A stretch of DNA of 64,000 bases from Janthinobacterium aquaticum (GTDB taxonomy: Bacteria > Pseudomonadota > Gammaproteobacteria > Burkholderiales > Burkholderiaceae_D): contig NZ_WFLK01000002.1 in the NCBI RefSeq assembly GCF_009208565.1, positions 1-64,000 on the forward strand, written 5' to 3'. Shown here in pieces: positions 29,200 to 38,676 of this stretch; within the stretch, counting starts at the first letter, position 1; every line of letters begins with the position of its first letter. A program made the position numbers and the translations under genes. The notes under the pieces are model-generated. The model did not search any database. It worked only from the letters and a program-made list of their open reading frames with translations, and was not told the DNA's origin.

Positions 29200-30753
29200 T
29201 CAGTCGCTACCGTGCTGCCAGCCGCCGCCCAGTGCCTGGTACAGGGCCACCGTATCGGTATAGCGGCTGGCCTGCGCCTGAATCAGCGCCAGATGCGCCT
29301 GCTGCCAGGCCTGGCTGGCCAGCAGCACGGGCGGGTAGCCTGTCAGGCCCAGTTGCCATTGACGCTCGGCGATGCGCCTGCTTTTGCTGGCGGCCTGCTC
29401 GGCTGCGGCGGCGGCGCGCAGTGCGCGGGCGTCGGCGTCGATGGCGTGCAGCGTATCGGCCACATCCTGGAAGGCGGTCAGCACGGTGCTGCGGTACTGC
29501 GCTGCGGCCTGGTCGTAATTTGCCTCGGCGGCGCGCTGCTGGTGCAGCAGGGCGCCGCCATGGAACAGCGGCTGCGCCAGGTCAGCGCCGATGCTCCAGA
29601 AGCCGGTGCCGGCCTTGAACAGAGTGCCGGCGCTCAGCGCGGTGCCGCCCAGGGTGCCGGTCAGCGCAAAGCCGGGCAGGCGCGCCGCAGTGGCCACGCC
29701 GATCTGCGCCGATGCCTCGTGCAGCTGCGCTTCGGCGGCGCGGATGTCGGGGCGCTGTTCGACCAGCTGCGCCGGCAGGCTCAAGGGCAGTTCGGTCGCC
29801 AGCGCCAGGTCGCCGAAGTCGAAGCGCGGCGGCATGGCTTCGCCCGGCGTGTGGCCGGCCAGCGTGGCCAGCAGGTTCTGCTGCTGGGCCAGCTGTTTCT
29901 GCAAGGGCGGCAAGGTTGTTTCCACTTGCGCCAGCGCCGCTTCCTGTACCGCAACGTCGGCCGCGCCAATCTGGCCGGCCTGCTGTTGCCGGCGCACCGC
30001 GCCCAGCTGCTGCTGCGCCATCGTCACTTGCTGCTCTACCGCCTCGATCTGGGCACGCAGCGCGGCCTCGCCGATGGCGGCGTTGACCACGCTGGTGGTC
30101 AGGGTCAGGCGCGCCGCTTCGCGCTGGTAGCGCGCAAGGTCGGTCTGGGCGTCGGCCGCTTCGATCTGCCGGCGCGCACCGCCAAAAACGTCCGCCGTGT
30201 AGCCGATGTTCAATTGCGCGGTATGCAGTGTGTACAGGTTTTTGCCCGAAGTGAGCGGACTGGACAGCGTGCCGGCCACGCGCTGGCGGCCAGGCTGCAG
30301 CTGCAGGTCGACGCTGGGCAACACGTCGCCACGCTGCGCGGCTGCCGTTTCGCTGGCGGCGCGCAGAGCCGCTTCGGCCGCCTGCAGATCAGGACTCGCC
30401 TGCAAGGCAGTGGCGACCAGCTGGTTCAGTTCGGCCGAACCGAAAACCGTCCACCACTGGGCGCTGACGGCCTGGCCTGCGATGTAGTGCTGCGCCTGGC
30501 CACCGGCGACCGGCGCCGAGACGGTGCTTGCCGGCAGCGGTTCGGCCGTGTAGCGGCTGACCGTGGGCGCTGCCGGGCGCACGAAGTCGGGGCCGGCAGC
30601 GCAACCTGTCACCAGCACTGCGGCCAGCAGGCGCACCGCGAGCGACAGCGCTGTTGCGGCCGGGGCCGAGCTGAAAGCGATCCCGTGCGCGGCCACTCCG
30701 GACGCGGCGCGGACGATGGCGCCCCTGCAGTTGAGCGTGATTGTTGTCATCAT
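29200..30753 (-). CDS. Outer-membrane efflux lipoprotein (NodT/CusC family)
   Basis: This 517-residue TolC-like outer-membrane factor has a lipoprotein signal with lipobox LVTGC (cysteine near residue 51). The body has two outer-membrane-efflux repeats, seen in the paired long helical segments rich in Ala, Gln and Leu. It is the third gene of the RND operon; its ATG overlaps the pump stop by 4 bp, and AAGGAG lies 7 nt upstream. It should form the outer-membrane duct of the tripartite pump. Confidence 0.92.
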   Translation of the reverse strand: MMTTITLNCRGAIVRAASGVAAHGIAFSSAPAATALSLAVRLLAAVLVTGCAAGPDFVRPAAPTVSRYTAEPLPASTVSAPVAGGQAQHYIAGQAVSAQWWTVFGSAELNQLVATALQASPDLQAAEAALRAASETAAAQRGDVLPSVDLQLQPGRQRVAGTLSSPLTSGKNLYTLHTAQLNIGYTADVFGGARRQIEAADAQTDLARYQREAARLTLTTSVVNAAIGEAALRAQIEAVEQQVTMAQQQLGAVRRQQQAGQIGAADVAVQEAALAQVETTLPPLQKQLAQQQNLLATLAGHTPGEAMPPRFDFGDLALATELPLSLPAQLVEQRPDIRAAEAQLHEASAQIGVATAARLPGFALTGTLGGTALSAGTLFKAGTGFWSIGADLAQPLFHGGALLHQQRAAEANYDQAAAQYRSTVLTAFQDVADTLHAIDADARALRAAAAAEQAASKSRRIAERQWQLGLTGYPPVLLASQAWQQAHLALIQAQASRYTDTVALYQALGGGWQHGSD

Positions 30754-33700
30754 GCGTGTTCTCCTTCTGGTGCATCGGCAACAGCGGCCCGGCGCGCTGC
30801 ACGTTCTTCGATCAGGTAATACATGGCCGGCAGCAGCACCAGCGTCAGGATGGTGGCCGTGATCAGGCCGCCCACTACCACGGTGGCCAGTGGCCGCTGG
30901 ACATCGCTGCCCAGGCCATGCGCCAGCGCTGCCGGCACCAGGCCCAGCGCAGCCACGGTGGCGGTGGTCAGTACCGGTCGCACGCGCTCGCGCGCACCGG
31001 TAATGACGGCGGTGCGCAAGTCGCCCGGCACCAGCTTGCGCCAGCGGTTCAGGTTGGCCAGCATGACCACCGCGTTCAGTACCGACACGCCGAAGAGCGC
31101 GATAAAGCCCACTGCCGACGACACGTTCAGGGTCATGCCGCGCAGCTGCAGCGCCACCAGGCCGCCGAGCAGCGACAGCGGCACCGCCAGCAGGATCAGC
31201 CCAGGCTGGCGCAGATTGCCAAATTCCGAGAACAGCATCACGAACATCAGTGCCAGTACTGCCGGCACGATCACCGCCAGGCGCGCCTGTGCGCGCTGCT
31301 GGTTCTCGAACTGGCCGCCCCAGGTGATCTGGTAGCGCGCGTGGTCGTACGCGATTTCACGCGCAATGCGGCCCTGGGCATCGGCCAGGAACGACGACAG
31401 GTCGCGTCCGCGCAGATTGGTGCGCACTGTCAGATGGCGCCGGTTCATCTCGCGCGTGATCGTCGTTTCGCCTTCGGCCAGGCGGATATGGGCCACCTGC
31501 GCCAGCGCCACGTGGGCACCGTTGGCCGCGTTCAGCACCAGGTCGCCGATCGCCTGCGGATCGTTGCGGGTCGGACCGCTGAAGCGAGCCGCCACGTCGT
31601 AGCTGCGGTCGTCCACATACACCTGCGTGACCGCGCTGCCGCCGATGCCGGTCTGGATCAGCGACATCACGTCTGCCACGTTGATGCCGAGGCGGGCGGC
31701 GGCCGCGCGGTCGACGTCGATGCGTACCTGCGGCAGCGGCGGCTCCTGGTCGATAATGACGTCGGCTGCGCTAGGTACCGTGCGCAGCAGGTGTTCGACC
31801 TGGCTGGCCAGCTTGCGGGTGGCGTGGAAATCGTCGCCATACACCTTGACCACCAGGTCGCTGTGCGCGCCGGCCAGCTTGTCGAGCACGCCGTCGATCA
31901 TCGGCTGCGAAAAGCCGACATCGGTGCGCGGCAGCTGCTTGTAGCGCGCCGACAGCTTGTCGATCAGGTCCTGCTTGCTCATGCCGGACGGCCACTGGTC
32001 GTAGGGCAGCAACGTCACTGCGCATTCGATATGCGATGGGGTGAATGGATCGGTGCCCTCGTCATTGCGGCCCAGCTGCGTCACCACATGCGCCACCTGC
32101 GGCTCCTGCAGCGTGGCCGCGCGCAGTGCGTCGGCCATTTGCGTGGCCTTGGTCAGCGAAATGCCCGGTGGCAGCGTGACCTGCAGCCAGATCGACCCCT
32201 CGTCGAGCGACGGCAGGAAGTCGCGCCCGATGCTGCTGCCCACCAGCACCACGGCAGCGAGCGTGGCGCCGGCAATGGCCAGCACCAGCTTCGATTTGCC
32301 GACCAGCCGCTGCAGCAGCGCTTCGTAGCGCGGCATCAGCCAGCCCAGCACCGGATTGTGGAAAATCTTGCGCGGCTTGCGAAACGCCCAGTAGGCCAGG
32401 CCGGGAATCAGCATGATGGTCATCAATAGCGCACCGAGCAGGGCAAAGCCGACCGCAAAGGCCATCGGCGAGAACAGCTTGTACTCGATGCGCTGGAAGG
32501 CGAACAGCGGCAGGTAGGCGACCATGATGACCAGCATGCCGAAGCAGGTGGGGCGCATGACCTGCAGCGTGGCCTGCATGGAGTCGCCGCCGGACAGCAG
32601 GCCTTCGGGCTGCTCTTCGCGCCGGCGCAGGATCGCTTCGAGCACGAAGATGGCGCCGTCAACGATGATGCCAAAATCGATGGCGCCCAGCGACAGCAGG
32701 TTGGCCGGAATCTTGAAGTGGTGCATCAGGATAAAAGCCACCATCAGCGACACCGGAATGGCCGACGCCGCAATCAGCGCCGCGCGCGGGCTGCCCAGGA
32801 ACAGCACCATTACCAGCGTGACCAGCACCACGCCTTCGAGCAGTGTCTTGCCGACCGTGTGCACGGTGGCGTCGACCAGCGTGCTGCGGTCCATATAGGG
32901 CACGACCTTGACGTCCTTGGGCAGCAGGTGGCCATTGAGCTCGTCGACGGCCGCGTGCACGTTGGCGATCACGCGCGACGGGTTTTCGTTCTTGAGCAGC
33001 AGCACGATGCCCGAAACGGTATCGGACACCTTGTCCTTGCCCAGCACGCCGTGGCGCTCCTGGTTGCCCAGCGTGACATTGCCCAAGTCCTTGACCAGCA
33101 CCGGCACGCCGTTTTTCTGTGTGACGACGACATTGCCCAGGTCGTCCAGGCTGTGGATCAGGCCCACGCCGCGCACCACCAGGCCCTGCTGGCCACGCGT
33201 CAGGATGCTGCCGCCGGCATTGGCGTTGTTGGCCGCAATGGCCTGCGTGATCTGCGCCAGCGACAGGTTGTACTTGGACAGCTTGGCCGGATCGAATTCA
33301 AGCAGGAACTGCGTGGTCAGGCCGCCGAAGTTGCCGACATCGACCACGCCGCTGGCCTGCTTGAGGCGTGGGATCACCACCCAGCGCTGCAATTCGGACA
33401 GGGCGCGCAGGTCGCGGCTTTTCGACTCCAGCGTATAGCGATAGATTTCCCCGATCGGCGAGGTGAGCGCGTCGAGCGACGGCTGGGCGCCATACGGCAG
33501 CGTGACGCCGGCTATGCGTTCCTGCAGGCGCTGGCGCGACCAGTAGTCTTCGGCGCCGTCCTCGAACACCACGGTAATGAGCGACAGGCCGAAGGTCGAC
33601 TTCGAGCGCATCACGTGCATGCCCGGCGTGCCCATGATTTCGCGTTCGAGCGGAATGGTGATCTGCTGTTCGACTTCTTCGGCGGCCAGGCCGTTGACCT

Positions 33701-33854
33701 GGGTGACCACTTGCGAGGTGACGTCGGCAATATCGGGATAGGCTTCGAGCGGCAGCTGGGTCCAGCAGTAGCCGCCATACAGCGCCACGAGCAGGAAAAT
33801 CAGCGTGACGATGCCGCGCCGGTTGAAGCACAGGGTAACCAGACGATCAATCAT
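30750..33854 (-). CDS. RND efflux pump, CzcA/CusA (heavy-metal efflux) family
   Basis: This inner-membrane RND pump of 1034 residues has two sets of helices and two large periplasmic loops. Helix 4 carries AIDFGIIVDGAIFVLE (about residues 390-407), which keeps the Asp-Asp-Glu proton relay of CzcA-type proteins. The segments TQVNGLAAEEVEQQI and LTSPIGEIYRYTLES are typical of the heavy-metal efflux branch. I do not see the Met triad that marks Cu/Ag-specific CusA, so a divalent cation such as Co, Zn, Cd or Ni, or another substrate, is more likely. The start MIDRLVTL overlaps the end of the fusion-protein gene by 8 bp. Confidence 0.92.
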   Translation of the reverse strand: MIDRLVTLCFNRRGIVTLIFLLVALYGGYCWTQLPLEAYPDIADVTSQVVTQVNGLAAEEVEQQITIPLEREIMGTPGMHVMRSKSTFGLSLITVVFEDGAEDYWSRQRLQERIAGVTLPYGAQPSLDALTSPIGEIYRYTLESKSRDLRALSELQRWVVIPRLKQASGVVDVGNFGGLTTQFLLEFDPAKLSKYNLSLAQITQAIAANNANAGGSILTRGQQGLVVRGVGLIHSLDDLGNVVVTQKNGVPVLVKDLGNVTLGNQERHGVLGKDKVSDTVSGIVLLLKNENPSRVIANVHAAVDELNGHLLPKDVKVVPYMDRSTLVDATVHTVGKTLLEGVVLVTLVMVLFLGSPRAALIAASAIPVSLMVAFILMHHFKIPANLLSLGAIDFGIIVDGAIFVLEAILRRREEQPEGLLSGGDSMQATLQVMRPTCFGMLVIMVAYLPLFAFQRIEYKLFSPMAFAVGFALLGALLMTIMLIPGLAYWAFRKPRKIFHNPVLGWLMPRYEALLQRLVGKSKLVLAIAGATLAAVVLVGSSIGRDFLPSLDEGSIWLQVTLPPGISLTKATQMADALRAATLQEPQVAHVVTQLGRNDEGTDPFTPSHIECAVTLLPYDQWPSGMSKQDLIDKLSARYKQLPRTDVGFSQPMIDGVLDKLAGAHSDLVVKVYGDDFHATRKLASQVEHLLRTVPSAADVIIDQEPPLPQVRIDVDRAAAARLGINVADVMSLIQTGIGGSAVTQVYVDDRSYDVAARFSGPTRNDPQAIGDLVLNAANGAHVALAQVAHIRLAEGETTITREMNRRHLTVRTNLRGRDLSSFLADAQGRIAREIAYDHARYQITWGGQFENQQRAQARLAVIVPAVLALMFVMLFSEFGNLRQPGLILLAVPLSLLGGLVALQLRGMTLNVSSAVGFIALFGVSVLNAVVMLANLNRWRKLVPGDLRTAVITGARERVRPVLTTATVAALGLVPAALAHGLGSDVQRPLATVVVGGLITATILTLVLLPAMYYLIEERAARRAAVADAPEGEHA

Positions 33855-34983
33855 TGAGCAGCACTCCATCCTTGGTGACGATACGCTCGCCGGCTTTCAG
33901 GCCGGACAGCACTTCGACCTGTTCGCCGATCTGCGCGCCCAGTTTCAATTCGCGCGCTTCGAATTGCCATGGCTTGACTTCGACAAACGCGCGGCTGGCA
34001 AAGCCGCTCTGGATCACGGCGGCCATCGGCACGAGCAGGCCGTCGTGCGGACGCGCCAGCAGCGTGGCTTCGGCAAACATGCCGGGCTTGAGGCGGCCGT
34101 CGCGGTTCTCGAACGGCATGCGGACCTTGACGGTGCGGGTATCGGCATCGAGCATCTCGCCGATGTAGCGCACCTGGCCGTTCACCGGCTGTGGCCAGGC
34201 GTCGAGCTGTATGCTGGCCTGCTGACCCACGTAGAGCTGCGGCAGGTTTTTCTCTTGCGCATTGGCGCTGATGAACACGTGCGACAGGTCCGCTACCGTC
34301 ATCAGTGGCGCGGTGGCGTCGTTCCAGTAGGCGCCGGCGGCGGCCGACAGATCGACCACGCGGCCGGCAATGGGCGAGCGCACGGTAATGCGCCCGCCGG
34401 CAGCGCCGCCTGCCTGCGCGCCCAGTTGCGCCAGGCGCGCGCCGGCGCGCGATGCCTCGGCGCTGGCGCTGTCGAAATCGCTCTGGGCCTGTTCGACATC
34501 GCGCCCGGCGGCAATGTCCGACTGCGCCAGCTCGCGCTGGCGCGCCAGGTTGCGCCGTGCCAGCGCCAGCGCCGCTTGCGCCTTGGCGTTGTCGGCGCCG
34601 GCCTGCGCCATGTCCGGCGCGTCGACACTGAACAGCACATCGCCCGCCTTGACTTCATCGCCCAGTTGCTTGCTGATGCTGACGATGCGCCCGGCCAGCG
34701 GCGAAGTGAGCTTGACCAGGCGCGCCGGATCGGCTTCCACCAGCGCCGGCAGCGTGAAGGGCGCGGCGATCTGCTGCGTGTCGATGGCCGAGATGGTCAG
34801 CGCCCGCCTCAGCGGAGACTGTTCCGGTATGCGCAGCCGTTCACCTTCATGCACCAGGGCCGGCACGTCGGCGGCAGGCGCCTGGCCGGCGTGCGCGCCG
34901 TACAGGCTCCAGCCGCTCAGGCCAAGGGTGGCCAGGCCCAGCGTGGTGAGCAGGATCGGTTTGGTAATGGTGGTTTTTTTCAT
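33847..34983 (-). CDS. RND periplasmic adaptor (membrane fusion protein, CzcB/CusB type)
   Basis: This adaptor of about 378 residues links pump and outer-membrane factor. An N-terminal hydrophobic anchor or signal (residues 9-30) is followed by a barrel-sandwich segment (LTSPLAGRIVSISKQLGDEVKAGDVLF), a helical hairpin (about 125-190), the second lipoyl half (ITVRSPIAGRVVDL), and beta-barrel and membrane-proximal domains ending GLKAGERIVTKDGVLLND. GGAG lies 7 nt before the second of two adjacent ATG codons (34983); 34986 is the alternative. A long upstream open frame to 35256 overlaps the divergent regulator gene and is not used. Confidence 0.91.
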   Translation of the reverse strand: MKKTTITKPILLTTLGLATLGLSGWSLYGAHAGQAPAADVPALVHEGERLRIPEQSPLRRALTISAIDTQQIAAPFTLPALVEADPARLVKLTSPLAGRIVSISKQLGDEVKAGDVLFSVDAPDMAQAGADNAKAQAALALARRNLARQRELAQSDIAAGRDVEQAQSDFDSASAEASRAGARLAQLGAQAGGAAGGRITVRSPIAGRVVDLSAAAGAYWNDATAPLMTVADLSHVFISANAQEKNLPQLYVGQQASIQLDAWPQPVNGQVRYIGEMLDADTRTVKVRMPFENRDGRLKPGMFAEATLLARPHDGLLVPMAAVIQSGFASRAFVEVKPWQFEARELKLGAQIGEQVEVLSGLKAGERIVTKDGVLLND

Positions 34984-35163
34984 CATGTTTCTCCGGAACG
35001 GCGGCATGGCGCAGCCAGCGTCACCCGTCGGGGACGCTATAACTATGGAAAGGCTGGAAGTGACGCCATGGTAAAGAAACATGCTGCACTGCATCCTGAA
35101 TTGTTCTTCAGAAAAGGCTTGCGGCGCCGCTGCTATACTCGGGCAGTCAGGAAAAGGGCGATC

Positions 35164-35847
35164 ATGCACATTTTGTTGGTAGAAGACGATCACAAGGCGG
35201 CGCGCCTGCTGGCCCGCGGGCTCGAAGAGGAGGGCTACGCGGTCACGGTGGCGCACCGGGCGCAGGAGGTGGAGCCTGATGCGCTGGCGCGCGCCGACCT
35301 GGCCATCCTCGACTGGATGTTGCCGGGCAAGGATGGCGTGACGCTATGCGGCGAATGGCGCCGCCGCGGCCAGCACCTGCCGGTGCTGATGCTGACGGCG
35401 CGCGATGCGCTGGCCGACCGCATCGCCGGGCTCAATACCGGCGCCGACGACTATCTGACCAAGCCGTTTGAATTCGACGAGCTGCTGGCGCGCGTGCGCG
35501 CTTTGCTGCGGCGCGCAGCGCGACCGGCGCCGGTGCGCGTGCAGGTGGCTGACCTCAGCATCGATGCGCAGACGCATGCGGTTCGCCGCGGCGGCGTCAG
35601 CCTCGACCTGACGCCCAAGGAATATGCGATCCTCGACTTCCTGGTGCAGCATGCCGGCGAGGTAGTGAGCCGCTTGCAGTTGGCCGAACAGGTATGGCAC
35701 GCTGATCTGATCGCCATCGACAACCTGATCGACGTGCACATGAAAAACCTGCGTCGCAAGGTCGATGCAGCCGGCTCTGCGCCGCTGATCGAGACCGTGC
35801 GCGGACGCGGTTTTCGCCTGGCGGCGCCCGGAGCGGCCGATGCTTAG
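35164..35847 (+). CDS. OmpR-family response regulator
   Basis: This 227-residue regulator has a receiver domain with acidic pair LVEDDH and phospho-acceptor Asp in LAILDWMLPGKDG (about residue 51), and TGADDYLTKPF. The C-terminal winged-helix domain contains LDLTPKEYAILDFLV and the recognition part NLIDVHMKNLRRKVD. It is divergent from the RND operon with 180 bp between start codons, and its stop overlaps the kinase start by 8 bp. Together they resemble CzcRS/CusRS-type control of metal efflux. Confidence 0.94.
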   Translation: MHILLVEDDHKAARLLARGLEEEGYAVTVAHRAQEVEPDALARADLAILDWMLPGKDGVTLCGEWRRRGQHLPVLMLTARDALADRIAGLNTGADDYLTKPFEFDELLARVRALLRRAARPAPVRVQVADLSIDAQTHAVRRGGVSLDLTPKEYAILDFLVQHAGEVVSRLQLAEQVWHADLIAIDNLIDVHMKNLRRKVDAAGSAPLIETVRGRGFRLAAPGAADA

Positions 35848-37240
35848 CCTGCGCCGCCGGCTGGTACTGATCCATCTGCTGGCCACGGTGGCCACGGTGG
35901 GAGTGACAGCCGCAGCGGGCTGGTGGCAATTGTCGCGCTCGGTACGCGGCCAGCTCGATTCGGCCCTGCTGGCGCTGGCCGACACCGAAGTGGGCATGCT
36001 GAGCGACGCCGGCGGCGCCGTCGTGAAGGTGCATGAATCGCCCGCTGGCAGCGCGCCGCTGTCGCTGACGCGGCTCGACCGGCTGGTGCAGATCATCGAC
36101 GGCAATGGCCGGGTGCTGGCGCGCAGCGCCAATCTGGGCGCCGACAAGCTGCCGGTACCGGCGCGATTGCAGGCGCAGCTGGCGGCCGGCGAGACGATTT
36201 TTGATACCTTGCCCGACGTGCGCGAGGAGCCGCTGCGCATGGTGTCGGTGCCGGTGGTGGTCGATGGCCATCGCTACGCGGTGCAGGTGGCCGGCTCGCT
36301 CGACGACGCGGACCAGATACTGCAGTCGGCGGCCATCCTGTTTGCAGTGATGGCGACGGCCTTGCTGGCGCTGGTGGGCTGGGCCGGTGCGCGCCTGTCG
36401 CGCCAGACCTTCGTGGCGATGGAAAACATCGTTGACCAGGCCCGCAAGATCGGCGACAGCAGCCTGGACCGGCGCCTGCCGCATCCGGGCCACGACGACG
36501 AGATCGGCCATCTGGTCGATACGCTCAACGCCATGCTCGGGCGCATCGAGCAGGCTTTTGAAGCGCAGCGCCGCTTTACTGCCGACGCTTCGCACGAGCT
36601 GCGCTCGCCGCTGTCGCGGCTACGCACGGAAATCGAGATCACGCTTCGACGGCCGCGCTCGAATGAAGAATATGTTGGCGTCTTGCGCTCATGCCTGGCC
36701 GAAGTAGGGGGCTTGACGATGCTCGTTGAAGAGCTGCTGATGCTGGCCCGGCTCGACGCGGGGCAGCAGCTGGCCCAGGTCGAACTGGCCTCGCTGGCCT
36801 CGCTGGCCAGTGACGCCGTCACTCGCCTGCGCGGCCCTGCTGCCGAGCGTCGTATTGCCATTGTGCTGGAAGACCATCTGGCGCAGGCGGTGCAGGTGGA
36901 CCGCGCGCCGGTCAGCCTGGTGTTGCGCAACCTGCTCGAGAACGCCATGAAGTTTTCGCCGGCCGACGGGCATGTCACGGTGCGCCTGGAGCATAGCGAA
37001 TCGGGTGTGATGCTGTCGGTGCAGGACCAGGGGCCGGGCATTGCCGAACAGGACCTGCCTTTCCTGTTCGAGCGCTTTTTTCGCGGCAGCAGCGCGCGCG
37101 CCGGCGAGGTTGATGGGGTTGGCCTGGGACTGGCGCTGTCGCAATCGATCATGCAGGCTTGCGGGGGGCGGATTGATGCTGTCAATGCGGCGACGGGTGG
37201 GGCGCGGTTTTTGATGTGGGTGCCGGTCGCAAAGATCTGA
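35840..37240 (+). CDS. Sensor histidine kinase of the RND locus
   Basis: This 466-residue kinase has two membrane helices (about residues 8-30 and 155-180) around a periplasmic sensor domain of about 125 residues. A HAMP linker, a HisKA domain with the phospho-acceptor in FTADASHELRSPLSRL (about residue 252) and an ATPase domain follow (N-box LRNLLENAMKFS, G-boxes DQGPGIAEQ and GVGLGLALS). The sensor part has no clear Cys/His metal motif, so the signal is unknown. Its stop codon lies exactly at the outer border of the right inverted repeat. Confidence 0.93.
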   Translation: MLSLRRRLVLIHLLATVATVGVTAAAGWWQLSRSVRGQLDSALLALADTEVGMLSDAGGAVVKVHESPAGSAPLSLTRLDRLVQIIDGNGRVLARSANLGADKLPVPARLQAQLAAGETIFDTLPDVREEPLRMVSVPVVVDGHRYAVQVAGSLDDADQILQSAAILFAVMATALLALVGWAGARLSRQTFVAMENIVDQARKIGDSSLDRRLPHPGHDDEIGHLVDTLNAMLGRIEQAFEAQRRFTADASHELRSPLSRLRTEIEITLRRPRSNEEYVGVLRSCLAEVGGLTMLVEELLMLARLDAGQQLAQVELASLASLASDAVTRLRGPAAERRIAIVLEDHLAQAVQVDRAPVSLVLRNLLENAMKFSPADGHVTVRLEHSESGVMLSVQDQGPGIAEQDLPFLFERFFRGSSARAGEVDGVGLGLALSQSIMQACGGRIDAVNAATGGARFLMWVPVAKI

Positions 37241-37364
37241 TATGGGTACGGCGTTGGCCGCTGCGCGGCCAACGGGGCCGCGCTTAGCGCGGCAGATGGG
37301 CGATTCGAAGAGCCTGCGCGCCCGCTAGGGCGCTTGTCTTCGAATCCCATCGGCTCCGTCCTCC

Positions 37365-37406
37365 ACAAACAAAAAAGCCTCCCGCAGGGGAGGCTTTTTT
37401 GTTTGT
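37365..37406 (-). terminator. Terminator of tRNA-Ser copy 2
   Basis: The same stem as copy 1: AAAAAAGCCTCCC and GGGAGGCTTTTTT arms at 37371-37400, 3 bp beyond the tRNA CCA end on the minus strand. It can also end the plus-strand kinase transcript. Confidence 0.87.
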
Positions 37407-37408
37407 TC

Positions 37409-37501
37409 TGGCGGAGACGGTGGGATTCGAACCCACGATACAGGTATAAGCCGTATGCATCCTTAGCAGGGATGTGCCTTCGGCCACTCGGCCACGTCTC
37501 C
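37409..37501 (-). tRNA. tRNA-Ser(GCU), copy 2
   Basis: 93 nt including CCA, base-for-base identical to copy 1 at 28830-28922 but on the opposite strand. The anticodon is GCU and the variable arm long. Confidence 0.96.
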
Positions 37502-37557
37502 AGGTCAATTGCTTAACCATGTCTGTCCATTAACTGCATGGTGCAGACGAGCGACAT

Positions 37558-37584
37558 AGTATAGGGCCAATGGCGTTTGGTCAA
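37558..37584 (-). promoter_or_regulatory. Promoter of tRNA-Ser copy 2
   Basis: On the minus strand TTGACC (37584-37579) and TATACT (37563-37558) have the same spacing as in copy 1. They are followed by ATG and preceded by matching bases (TTGACCAAA), while the sequence between promoter and tRNA differs from copy 1. Confidence 0.6.
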
Positions 37585-37630
37585 GACGGGCACGGAACGA
37601 ACTGTGCCGGGTGGCGGTGTACACTGCGCC

Positions 37631-38518
37631 ATGGCCAAGACTGACTTCAATCATTTGCAGGTATTTTTGCTGGTGGCGCGCGAGCGCAGTTTTACGCGGG
37701 CTGCGCTGCAGCTGGGGGTGTCGCAATCGGCGCTCAGCCACACCTTGCGCACGCTCGAGGAGCAGCTTGGCGTGCGGCTGCTGGCGCGTAGTACGCGTGG
37801 GGTGGCGCCGACCGAGGCGGGGGGGCGGCTGATTGCCTCGCTCGAAGCGCATTACGAGGGCATCGAGGCCAGCTTGCTGATGCTGAGCGAGGGGCGCGAC
37901 AAGCCGGCTGGCACCATTCGCATCAGCACGCATGACCACGCGGCCAGTTCCGTGCTGTGGCCCAAACTCTCGCCGCTGCTGACGCGCTATCCCGATATCA
38001 AGCTGGAACTCAATATCAATTACGGCCTGATCGACATCGTGGCCGAACGCTACGATGCGGGCGTGCGCCTGGGCGACCAGGTGGCGCAGGACATGATCGC
38101 CATGCGCATCTCGGAACCGCTGCGCATGGTAGTGGTGGCGGCGCCAGCTTACCTGCAAGGGCGCAGCGTGCCGCAGTGTCCGCAGGACCTGGCCGCGCAT
38201 CAGTGCATCAATCTGCGCCTGCCCACGTATGACAATGTATCGGCCTGGGAGTTCCAGAAAGATGGCCGCTCGGTTGAAATGCGGGTCGACGGCCAGTGCA
38301 TCTTCAGCACCACCCCGCAAAAGCTCGAGGCGGCGCTGGCCGGCCATGGCTTTGCCTGGCTACCGCAGGACATGGCGGCGCCGCACCTGGCGGCAGGGCG
38401 TCTGCGCAGCGTGCTCGACGACTGGAGTCCGACCTATCCCGGCTACCACCTCTATTATCCCAGCCGCCGCCAGAGCTCGGCGGCGTTTGCGCTGGTGCTG
38501 GACGCCTTGCGCCTCTGA
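37631..38518 (+). CDS. LysR-family transcriptional regulator
   Basis: This 295-residue regulator has a helix-turn-helix at residues about 8-65 (FTRAALQLGVSQSALSHTLRTLEEQLGVRLL) and a C-terminal effector domain with DAGVRLGDQVAQDMIAMRI and YPGYHLYYPSRRQ. The start MAKTDFNH is preferred over an ATG 18 codons upstream. It is a paralogue of the LysR protein at 9291. It lies just upstream of, and on the same strand as, the exported CMD-like protein and cupin genes, with a 15-bp palindrome between them. Confidence 0.92.
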   Translation: MAKTDFNHLQVFLLVARERSFTRAALQLGVSQSALSHTLRTLEEQLGVRLLARSTRGVAPTEAGGRLIASLEAHYEGIEASLLMLSEGRDKPAGTIRISTHDHAASSVLWPKLSPLLTRYPDIKLELNINYGLIDIVAERYDAGVRLGDQVAQDMIAMRISEPLRMVVVAAPAYLQGRSVPQCPQDLAAHQCINLRLPTYDNVSAWEFQKDGRSVEMRVDGQCIFSTTPQKLEAALAGHGFAWLPQDMAAPHLAAGRLRSVLDDWSPTYPGYHLYYPSRRQSSAAFALVLDALRL

Positions 38519-38555
38519 TCGATTAGCCCGATTACCTCAATTGCCTCGATGATTC

Positions 38556-38570
38556 ATGAGATTTTCTCAT
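38556..38570. promoter_or_regulatory. Probable LysR box in front of the CMD-cupin pair
   Basis: ATGAGATTTTCTCAT is a perfect palindrome (6-bp arms, 3-bp centre) that fits T-N11-A. It is 107 bp upstream of the CMD-like gene and matches the element at 10271-10285 next to the other LysR gene. Confidence 0.65.
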
Positions 38571-38676
38571 ATCGGTAGTGAGCGCGCGCCCGCTACCGGC
38601 ACGCCTGCCTGACAGCTATATTGCTTCCTTGCCACAGTCAATCACAGCCAATCACAGCCAATAAGCGAGGAACACT

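Larger units (their letters stand above)
37240..37501. repeat. Right copy of the ~260-bp inverted repeat
   Basis: Inverted match of 28830-29094, comprising tRNA-Ser, the terminator and the three-hairpin block. Identity starts at the first tRNA base and fades after the GTTGGCCGC/GCGGCCAAC hairpin near 37255, continuing to ATAT at 37240. Confidence 0.88.

Noticed and set aside
33847-35256. 469-codon version of the RND adaptor
   Set aside because: It would overlap the divergent response-regulator gene. A good ribosome site and signal segment place the start at 34983/34986.
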